From Clostridiales bacterium (lineage in GTDB: Bacteria > Bacillota > Clostridia > Saccharofermentanales > Saccharofermentanaceae), in the NCBI GenBank assembly GCA_017617935.1, contig JAFZVF010000050.1, positions 1 to 51,600 on the forward strand: a stretch of DNA of 51,600 bases. The letters are read 5' to 3'. How positions within the stretch are numbered: position 1 is the stretch's first letter; every line of letters starts with the position of its first letter. A model generated the notes under the pieces. That model did no database searches and was not told the DNA's origin. It saw only the letters and a list, made by a program, of their open reading frames with translations. This document shows, one piece after another, positions 45,215 to 51,600 of the stretch. Both the position numbers and the translations under genes were made by a program.

Positions 45215-46219
45215 TCATTTTCCGGTCTTGCCGGCATATTTGGTCGAAGTCCCGTATTCCTTTATCTCAAGCTTTACGCCTTTGCTTTTCGCGTATTCCG
45301 TCAAAGACTTGATTGCTTCCTTCCTGTCTTTTGGGGAATTGCTTGGAATGACGACCTTCAGGGTCTTGCCCGAAATATTGTCCACTTTATAACTTTTGCC
45401 GTCAATCTTCTTTTCGCCGCCCTTAAATGCGGATAGCTCGTCTATATCCTTCTTTATGCTCTTTGTGATCTTGGACTTGGACTGATAGTAAGGCGCAGTC
45501 AGGTCTATGCTCTTGAAAGAAGTCGCGTTTCCGTTCTCGTAATTGTCTATTACGGGATAAGTCTTTGGCAGATTGGAGCCGAACATGTTCCTGAAGCCCT
45601 CGCCCCTGCTGAAATTGTCAAGGCCCCAGATGTCGTTCCCGCCGTTTTTCGTATCGTCGCCTTCAAGTATCAACGAGGAATCACCGTAAAGAGGGATCAC
45701 GGAGTATATCGTCCTTTGTCTTCTCCCGACGATGGTAACCACGGAATATTCTGTCGTTACCTCGATTATGTGCCTCTTCGAGCTTATATCCAGCCTTACG
45801 TCTATGTCATCAGGGCAAAAGAACGACGAGCCGCCGTTCCTCTGCTTGTAATACGAAACGACGTTGTCAGCCATAGTCCCTGCCAAGACGCCTTCCAGGA
45901 CCGATTCCTGGAGTTTGTGGCCGGAAGCCTGGTCAACACCGCCTACGACCTTTGCCACGGTTCCCATAAGCTTTGATGCATTCGTGCCGTCAAGCGCCGT
46001 ATCAGGAAACGCGTTCAGGATTACCGAAGCAGCATCTCCCGCAGGCACGGTAAGCGGAAACAGGAGCGAGACGTTCTCGCAGCTCTGGTTTACCGCCCTC
46101 GTCATGAGGATGTCCGTCCTGTACAGGTTCAAGGCGCTTACTATGCCGGCTATCAGCATCAGGACAACCGTAAAACAGATCGCCGCTTCAATCGTTACGC
46201 TTCCCTTTTTGTCTTTCAT
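45215..46219 (-). CDS. TadE-like pilus/surface protein
   Basis: A 334-residue protein that begins with MKDKKGSVTIEAAICFTVVLML, the TadE/pseudopilin-type start: a short basic leader, Gly-Ser, a Glu at position +5 and a hydrophobic helix. The rest is extracytoplasmic and has no recognised domain until a C-terminal region ending in LEIKEYGTSTKY. TadE-like proteins are minor pilins of Tad pili. It overlaps the previous gene by four bases and is last in a three-gene unit. No terminator is visible after it. Confidence 0.8.
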   Translation of the reverse strand: MKDKKGSVTIEAAICFTVVLMLIAGIVSALNLYRTDILMTRAVNQSCENVSLLFPLTVPAGDAASVILNAFPDTALDGTNASKLMGTVAKVVGGVDQASGHKLQESVLEGVLAGTMADNVVSYYKQRNGGSSFFCPDDIDVRLDISSKRHIIEVTTEYSVVTIVGRRQRTIYSVIPLYGDSSLILEGDDTKNGGNDIWGLDNFSRGEGFRNMFGSNLPKTYPVIDNYENGNATSFKSIDLTAPYYQSKSKITKSIKKDIDELSAFKGGEKKIDGKSYKVDNISGKTLKVVIPSNSPKDRKEAIKSLTEYAKSKGVKLEIKEYGTSTKYAGKTGK

Positions 46220-47589
46220 GTCATTCCCCCGTATAATGCATAGCTTCTAGAAACCGTCATCTTCTTGAATCCCGTGTCCGCCGTGCCGGTCAGTCCCGTA
46301 TAAAGTTCCCCGTAATCCCTTTTAAGGATCGTCAGAGCCCTGTTTTCCATAGTCTCGTCGGGAACGACGTGCATGAACAGAAAGATGAAGTCCCTGTATC
46401 CCGCGGTGATGAGGTCCTTGTCCTTAACCTTTACAAGCGTGACCCTTTCACCCTTTCTCAAAGCGATTACGTCCTTGCCCGCCTTGACCGTCGCCAAAAG
46501 TACGATCAGTGCCACGGTGATGATCCTGTAATCGATATCCACGGTCCCTTCGGACACCGCCGCAATGATCGCCGACAATATCTTGGAGACGACGTCGACC
46601 TTTGCCCTAAAATCCTTGTCGAGGTAGTCCTTCAGGAAATTGGAGCCCGTAAGCGCCTGCATCAGGAGGAAGTTCACCGCCGCGATCGACTTGTTTCCGG
46701 TAAGGCCGGTCAGGATGTATTCGGCATCGTCCTTGTTCTTTTCGTGTATTGCCGAAAACGCCGTTCCGTTTATTGATGCGTCTATTTCCTGCTTGAGGCA
46801 GCAATCGAAATTGTAGGAAAAGTAGTTTGCCTCACATAAGTGGGTCACGAGCTTAAAGTCGCTCTTTCCCAAAGACTCATGGAGTTCCGACAGCCCCTCG
46901 ATAAGCTTTATCGCGGGCTTCAAGTCCTTTATCCCGATGCCGAAGGACAAGTCTTCCAGGTCGTTGTCCTTGAGGTTTAACTTGTTCCTGATCTGGTCAA
47001 ACAGCTTTATTCCTGACTCCAGATCATCGATATTCAACGTCTTTCCCGCCTTTTCAATCCAAGAGCTTATCTTCTCAGAGCCTTGGATCAGCTCGGTAAC
47101 GTACCCCGCCGCGGGACTTGAGGTGTATTCCTTGATGCTCTTTAAGACGTCGGTCTTAAGGAACTCCTCTATCACCGAGGAAAAGACGTCGGCGATCTGG
47201 ATTATCGCTATTCCGGATCCCCTGTACGAATAGTACACGTTTATGGCGTCCCTGAGCGCCTTCCTGTCAATCTTCCTGTATCCTCCCAGATTGAGCTCAG
47301 GCCCTTCGGTAAAGCCGCAGGCAAGAAGCGCCTTATTGTAAACATCATCGTCAACGGCATTCATCGTAAAGGCATAGATCCCGTAAACGTCAAACAGCTG
47401 CCTGTTGTATTCGCACATAATGCTTTCGACTTGAGCGTCCACCGCATTGTTGACCTTGATGCAATAGTCGAGCTCCCAGACAAAGGTCAGAAAAGTGCAT
47501 TCGATAAGGATCACCGAAGACAGGACTATGCCCAGGAAGACGGACGATGCGCCGTAACGGTTCCTTCTCCACTTAATCCTCTTTCGCAT
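46216..47589 (-). CDS. DUF5702/TadG-like surface protein
   Basis: A 457-residue protein with a very basic N-terminus (MRKRIKWRRNRYGASS) and a single hydrophobic anchor at about residues 14-37, then a large extracytoplasmic part beginning VNNAVDAQVESIMCEYNRQLFDVYGIYAF. That layout, with a repeated Ala/Val/Glu stretch after the anchor and a YGIY motif, resembles the DUF5702 family found beside Tad-type pilin genes in Clostridia. A second hydrophobic segment lies at about 335-365. It overlaps both neighbours, so the three genes are one operon. Confidence 0.65.
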   Translation of the reverse strand: MRKRIKWRRNRYGASSVFLGIVLSSVILIECTFLTFVWELDYCIKVNNAVDAQVESIMCEYNRQLFDVYGIYAFTMNAVDDDVYNKALLACGFTEGPELNLGGYRKIDRKALRDAINVYYSYRGSGIAIIQIADVFSSVIEEFLKTDVLKSIKEYTSSPAAGYVTELIQGSEKISSWIEKAGKTLNIDDLESGIKLFDQIRNKLNLKDNDLEDLSFGIGIKDLKPAIKLIEGLSELHESLGKSDFKLVTHLCEANYFSYNFDCCLKQEIDASINGTAFSAIHEKNKDDAEYILTGLTGNKSIAAVNFLLMQALTGSNFLKDYLDKDFRAKVDVVSKILSAIIAAVSEGTVDIDYRIITVALIVLLATVKAGKDVIALRKGERVTLVKVKDKDLITAGYRDFIFLFMHVVPDETMENRALTILKRDYGELYTGLTGTADTGFKKMTVSRSYALYGGMT

Positions 47590-47881
47590 TTGAAGTCACC
47601 TCGTTCGCAACGCTTGCAGCCTTACCGTAGATAAGGCGGAAGTTGTCAGACAGGCCCGTCAGATACGTGCAGAGCTTCTCCGGCGAAGTGTCGTAAGACA
47701 ATGCCTTTCCGATCTTCTTTTCCGAAAGGAGCCTTTCATCCCTGTTTTGGAATGCCGACTCTTCAAAGCCCGCCCTGCAGTCGTACAGCGCCTCCATGGC
47801 GGTATTCTCAGGAGCAGTCACAAAGAAGGTAAGCATCGTCAGTAATATCGAAAAAACGATCGCAGTCTCAAGTGTTGACAT
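47573..47881 (-). CDS. Small pilin-like protein
   Basis: A 102-residue protein with STLETAIVFSILLTMLTFFVT at the N-terminus: a hydrophobic helix with a Glu at residue 5, as in pseudopilins, but without a long basic leader. The remainder is short and polar. The ATG at 47881 is preferred because AGGAGG lies 8 bases upstream; an in-frame GTG at 47890 overlaps that site. First gene of the pilin-like operon. Confidence 0.7.
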   Translation of the reverse strand: MSTLETAIVFSILLTMLTFFVTAPENTAMEALYDCRAGFEESAFQNRDERLLSEKKIGKALSYDTSPEKLCTYLTGLSDNFRLIYGKAASVANEVTSNAKED

Positions 47882-47939
47882 AAATTCCACCTCCTGAAGA
47901 TGATTTCAACCATCCTACAACGGAAAAGGGGCGGATTTA

Positions 47940-47969
47940 CCCGACAAAAACCGACAAAATGCGACAAAG
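47940..47969 (-). promoter_or_regulatory. Three tandem TTTGTCG units upstream of the pilin-like operon
   Basis: On the minus strand three 10-bp units read TTTGTCGCAT, TTTGTCGGTT and TTTGTCGGGT with no gap. Bases 47944-47967 are identical (as reverse complement) to 733-756 upstream of the nuclease-like gene, and both copies sit about 40-65 bases before the start codon in the same orientation. No good -10 hexamer lies 17 bp from any unit here, so an activator site is more likely than a promoter core. Confidence 0.6.
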
Positions 47970-47993
47970 AAAAACGCCCGGAGGTCCGGGCGT
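47970..47993 (-). terminator. Terminator of the pheST operon
   Basis: ACGCCCGG pairs with CCGGGCGT over a 4-base loop and is followed on the minus strand by TTTTT. The rest of the gap to the pheT stop (about 90 bases) shows no gene. The TTTGTCG units begin at once after the T run. Confidence 0.92.
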
Positions 47994-48082
47994 AAAACTG
48001 CTTCACAGCATTAGTTTTATTGAGTTTCAAGGCAAAGAGACGACCGCTTGCCGCCCCTATTACCTATTAAACGAATTGCCTG

Positions 48083-50500
48083 TCATGCACGGAGTGTGAT
48101 TCCGTACTTCTCGCCAAGGTTGGCAAGGATCGTCGAAACGAATCCGTCGATGACCTCAGGCTTGAACTCCTCGTCCTTGGGCGTGAAGACCACACTGTAT
48201 GCAAGGCTCTTCTTGTTGACGCCGAGCTGGATGCCTTCGTAAATGTCGAAGAGTTCGATCTTGGTGATGTACTCGCAGGAAGCCTTGATCTCCTTTTCGA
48301 CCTGGGCGTTTGTAATGCCCTTGTCCATGACGAAGCAGAAGTCGCGCTTCTCTTCAAGGAACTTCGGAAGCGGAGTGAACTTTCTTTCCTTGCCATAGTA
48401 CTTGCTCAAAGTGCGCAGGTCGATCTCAGCAACATACGCGGGAACCCTCATGTCGAGCTCATCGCAGATCTCATAGAGGACCTGACCAAGGTAACCAACT
48501 TCTTCACCGTTGCAGATGACCTTTGCGGTCCTGCCCGGGTGAAGGAACGTCTTTTCGGTCTTTTCATAATCGAATTCAACGTCCAAAGAAGCGGCGATCA
48601 CGTCAACAAGGCCCTTCAAAGAGTAGAAATCCTCATCCTCACCGAAAACGCCGATGCAGATCGTCTCGCGCTCGTCGGGATATTCAGTCAGAGGTAAAGA
48701 CTTAGGCAGGAACTTGTTGCCCATCTCGTAGATGTGGCCCGTAAGGATGCCGTTCTTCTGGTTTCTTGCCATAGCCTTGATCATCTGAGGCGCAAGCGTA
48801 GTGCGCATCAGCGAAAGATCGACGTTGATCGGGTTCAATATCTTTATCGCAGTCCTCTCGGGAGCATCCTCGGGGAGTTTCAAAAGATCGAAATCCGCGG
48901 GCGAGAAGAACGAATAATGTACGCCTTCGGAAGCGCCTGCACTGCAGAGATCACGCCTGATCTTAAGCTCGGAACGCTGCTTCAGGTTGTATCCGCCGGA
49001 AGTGACCTTAGCCGTGGGAATGAAAGTCGGCGTGATGTGGTCGTAACCGTACATTCTGATGACTTCCTCAGCGACGTCCTGATAGGATTCCATGTCTACG
49101 CGGTAACCGGGAATGTAGATCGTAAGATCATCGCCGTTAAGCTCGGGTGCGAAGTTGAGGCCCGTAAGGATACGGACAACATCCTCATCGGGAACGGTAA
49201 TTCCAAGAACTCCGTTTACCCTCTTAACGCTGACAGTAAGCTTTCTGGGCTCAATGGAGTTGCCCGTATTGACGTCGAAAGCGGTCTTGGAGACCTTTCC
49301 GCAGCCAAGCTCTTCGATGAGATGCAGTGCTCTCTTCATTGCCATAACGGTCGTGTACTCGTCAACGCCCTTGGAGAACCTCATGGAAGAATCAGAAACC
49401 TGACCCAAAGCCTTTGAGCTCTTACGGATGTTGTCGTGCGCGAACTTTGCAGCCTCGAACATTACGGCCTTGGTGGAATCAAGGATCTCAGAGTTGAGTC
49501 CGCCCATGATGCCCGCCAAAGCAACGGGCTTCTTGCCGTCGCAGATAACGAGATTATCTGGTGTAAGCTCGAATTCCTTCTCATCCAAGGTAACGATCTT
49601 CTCACCGTTCTCGGCACGGCGGACGTGGATCTCGCCGCCTTCAAGGTAAGAATAATCGAAAGCGTGCATCGGCTGGCCGAGCTCATAAAGAACGTAGTTC
49701 GTGATGTCTACAACGTTAGAAATTGCAGAGCATCCGACCAAAGCGAGACGGCGCTTCATCCAAAGCGGGGACTCACCTATCGTTACGTCTGAAACGTAGT
49801 GGCCGATGTATCTCGGGCAAAGATCAGGAGCTGATACGCGGATGTTGAAATCGATAGAGACGTCGCTCTCAGTGTAATCCAAAGCAGGCTCCTTTATGGG
49901 CTTGCCAAGAACAGCAGCCACTTCCCTGGCGATACCGAAAATGCTCTGGCAGTCAGGCCTGTTTGCAGTGATCGAGACGTCGAAGATGTAATCGTCCAAG
50001 CCTAAGATAGGCTTTACGTCTGCACCGGGAACACTGTCAGCGGGTAAAACGAGAAGTCCGTTGTACCCGGCGCCCGGGAACATGTCCTCTGTGACTCCGA
50101 TCTCAACGCCGGAGCAGAGCATTCCGTATGAATCGTAGCCTCTGAGCTTGCCTTGGCCGATGGTCATGAGACCTTCGACGGTCTTGTGGTCCTTTGCCGT
50201 CGCATAGACCTGTGCGCCGATTAAAGCCAAAGGATACTTTCCGCCTGCAGCAACGTTGTCAGCTCCGCAGCAGATCTGAAGGACGCCGTTCTCTCCAGCA
50301 TCAACGGTGCAAAGGTGAAGGTGCGTTCCTTCGATTGCTTCGCAGGTCTTTACTTCACCGACAACGACCTTGCTTATGTCTTTGCCTACTTCATACTTTT
50401 CCTCTACCTCGAAGCCGCAGCTGAAGAGCTTCTCTTCAAGAACGTCCGGGGTAACGTCTATATCTACGTAATCCTTAAGCCAACTTAATGGTACTAACAT
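48083..50500 (-). CDS. pheT: Phenylalanyl-tRNA synthetase beta subunit
   Basis: The 805-residue beta subunit of the alpha2-beta2 enzyme. Domains in order: N-terminal tRNA-binding domain (about 40-150, VVVGEVKTCEAIEGTHLHLCTVDAG), B3/B4 editing region, B5 domain, catalytic-like core, and a C-terminal FDX-ACB anticodon-binding domain. A GGAGG ribosome site precedes the ATG. It follows pheS by 17 bases. Confidence 0.97.
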   Translation of the reverse strand: MLVPLSWLKDYVDIDVTPDVLEEKLFSCGFEVEEKYEVGKDISKVVVGEVKTCEAIEGTHLHLCTVDAGENGVLQICCGADNVAAGGKYPLALIGAQVYATAKDHKTVEGLMTIGQGKLRGYDSYGMLCSGVEIGVTEDMFPGAGYNGLLVLPADSVPGADVKPILGLDDYIFDVSITANRPDCQSIFGIAREVAAVLGKPIKEPALDYTESDVSIDFNIRVSAPDLCPRYIGHYVSDVTIGESPLWMKRRLALVGCSAISNVVDITNYVLYELGQPMHAFDYSYLEGGEIHVRRAENGEKIVTLDEKEFELTPDNLVICDGKKPVALAGIMGGLNSEILDSTKAVMFEAAKFAHDNIRKSSKALGQVSDSSMRFSKGVDEYTTVMAMKRALHLIEELGCGKVSKTAFDVNTGNSIEPRKLTVSVKRVNGVLGITVPDEDVVRILTGLNFAPELNGDDLTIYIPGYRVDMESYQDVAEEVIRMYGYDHITPTFIPTAKVTSGGYNLKQRSELKIRRDLCSAGASEGVHYSFFSPADFDLLKLPEDAPERTAIKILNPINVDLSLMRTTLAPQMIKAMARNQKNGILTGHIYEMGNKFLPKSLPLTEYPDERETICIGVFGEDEDFYSLKGLVDVIAASLDVEFDYEKTEKTFLHPGRTAKVICNGEEVGYLGQVLYEICDELDMRVPAYVAEIDLRTLSKYYGKERKFTPLPKFLEEKRDFCFVMDKGITNAQVEKEIKASCEYITKIELFDIYEGIQLGVNKKSLAYSVVFTPKDEEFKPEVIDGFVSTILANLGEKYGITLRA

Positions 50501-50517
50501 ATCCTTGCCTCCTTACC

Positions 50518-51561
50518 TTAATCGTCGATCTGTTCAAGCACGCGCAGGTCAGACTCAAACAGGAGCTTGATGTTGTTGATGCCGTACTTGAGCATGGCAA
50601 TGCGATCGATACCGATACCGAAAGCCAGACCGCTGTATTTGTCGCTGTCGATTCCGCAGCCTTCGAGAACCTTCTTATTGACTACGCCCGCGCCCAAGAC
50701 TTCGATCCAGCCCGTTCCCTTGCAGAGCTTGCATCCCTTGCCTCCGCACTGGAAACAGGAAACGTCAACCTCAACGGAAGGCTCCGTGAACGGGAAGTAA
50801 GAAGGTCTAAGACGCGTTCTCGTCTCCTCGCCGAATATCTTCTTAACGAATACGTCGAGCATTCCCTGAAGGTCGCAGAGAGTGATGCCCTCGTCAACAA
50901 CGAGTCCTTCCATCTGGGAGAACATCGGAGAGTGCGTAGCGTCGTCATCGGAACGGAAAACCTTGCCCGGTGAGATGATCTTAATCGGCGGTTGCTGTGA
51001 CTCCATAACGTGAACCTGGCCTGCGGAGGTCTGCGTCCTCAAAAGGAACTCGGGGCTCAGATAGAAAGTGTCCTGCATGTCGCGCGAAGGATGGTCCTTC
51101 GGGATGTTCAATGCCGTGAAGTTGTAGTGATCCGTCTCGATCTCGTTTCCCTCATATACGGAGAAGCCCATGGAACCGAAAATGTCCACGATCTGGTTTC
51201 TTACCTGCGTGTTGGGATGGAGATATCCCTTCTTGAGCTTCTTTGAAGGCAATGTAACGTCTATCGTTTCCGCTTCATAGCGAGCCTTCTGCTCTGCTGC
51301 CTTGAACTCCGCGTCCAAAGCGTCAAACTTCTCCGTAGCCCAATTCCTGATCTCGTTGACCATCTTGCCGTAGTCGGCCTTCAATTCCTTCGGGATCTTG
51401 CCCATCTCCTTCATGAGCGAGCCTATCTTGCCTTCCTTTGAGTCCATGACGCTCTTCTTGTACTCAAAAACGCCCTTGGAGCTCTTGATTTCTTTAAGGT
51501 CTGACTCGATCTTGGCCTTGATCTCAGATAGTTTTGCGCTTAATTCACTAAGTTCAGCCAT
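50518..51561 (-). CDS. pheS: Phenylalanyl-tRNA synthetase alpha subunit
   Basis: The 347-residue catalytic subunit. The N-terminus is a coiled-coil arm; class II motifs follow, with [44 protein letters not shown] and [18 protein letters not shown]. The ATG at 51561 is 8 bases from AGGAGG, whereas the in-frame ATG at 51567 is only 2 bases from it. Any T-box leader would lie beyond the window. Confidence 0.97.
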   Translation of the reverse strand: MAELSELSAKLSEIKAKIESDLKEIKSSKGVFEYKKSVMDSKEGKIGSLMKEMGKIPKELKADYGKMVNEIRNWATEKFDALDAEFKAAEQKARYEAETIDVTLPSKKLKKGYLHPNTQVRNQIVDIFGSMGFSVYEGNEIETDHYNFTALNIPKDHPSRDMQDTFYLSPEFLLRTQTSAGQVHVMESQQPPIKIISPGKVFRSDDDATHSPMFSQMEGLVVDEGITLCDLQGMLDVFVKKIFGEETRTRLRPSYFPFTEPSVEVDVSCFQCGGKGCKLCKGTGWIEVLGAGVVNKKVLEGCGIDSDKYSGLAFGIGIDRIAMLKYGINNIKLLFESDLRVLEQIDD

Positions 51562-51600
51562 GTTCATCTCCTCCTTGTTGTTAGTCCAAATGCAATAAAA

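Noticed and set aside
47839..48030. Small minus-strand frame upstream of the pilin-like gene
   Set aside because: It reads through the TTTGTCG units and the pheST terminator and overlaps the pilin-like gene; no ribosome site was seen.
51562..51600. T-box leader before pheS
   Set aside because: Only 33-39 bases upstream of the start are in the window; no T-box element can be seen.

Overview
The window looks like chromosomal DNA of a Gram-positive, anaerobic member of the Clostridia, perhaps an Oscillospirales- or Saccharofermentans-like gut or rumen organism. That placement is inferred from a mid-range GC content (estimated by eye), strong AGGAGG ribosome sites and a monoderm gene set: FakA/DegV fatty-acid kinase parts, a PASTA-type PrkC kinase with its PP2C phosphatase, a sortase-anchored adhesin, a DUF5688 protein and TadE-like pilins. 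No rRNA, tRNA, phage, insertion sequence or CRISPR array was seen. Most genes lie on the minus strand in long, tightly coupled operons.

Bases 1-1658 hold the 3' part of an AIM24-family gene, a terminator, and an isolated AT-rich gene for a PD-(D/E)XK nuclease-like protein. That gene is preceded by a 24-bp sequence found again 47 kb away and followed by a 53-bp palindromic repeat that recurs twice near 16.1 kb. Bases 1659-4187 encode a fusion of a TIM-barrel sugar isomerase/epimerase domain with an acyl-CoA-synthetase-like AMP ligase.

Bases 4264-15374 form one roughly 11-kb minus-strand operon of ten genes: a GT2 glycosyltransferase, an HSL-type esterase, an AMP ligase with a C-terminal carrier domain, a tandem PlsC acyltransferase, an acyl carrier protein, two DegV/FakB-like fatty-acid-binding proteins, a membrane alpha/beta hydrolase, a FakA-like DAK2 kinase and a divergent PlsX. 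Together they look like a dedicated system for activating fatty acids and building or remodelling a lipid or glycolipid. It is the best candidate here for an undescribed system.

Bases 15518-22576 hold a zinc-ribbon membrane protein, purB, an aspartate-aminotransferase-like gene, a YraN-family gene, a GGDEF-EAL protein with a degenerate active site, and a second aminotransferase. Bases 22440-28583 encode a DUF5688 protein and a 1721-residue surface protein combining a subtilisin domain, an NlpC/P60-like domain, SpaA-like domains, four VaFE/TQ-type repeats and a sorting signal. The 3' end of that gene overlaps the convergent aminotransferase gene.

Bases 28713-37788 are a conserved housekeeping operon: def, fmt, rsmB, rlmN, prpC, prkC, rsgA, rpe and thiamine pyrophosphokinase. 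Bases 37858-45123 are a second one: a small membrane protein, a YerC/TrpR-like regulator with an insertion in its helix-turn-helix, secA, purine nucleoside phosphorylase, adenosylhomocysteinase and an AMP ligase. Bases 45215-47881 encode three pilin-like or surface proteins without assembly genes, preceded by three tandem 10-bp TTTGTCG units. Bases 48083-51561 are pheT and pheS.
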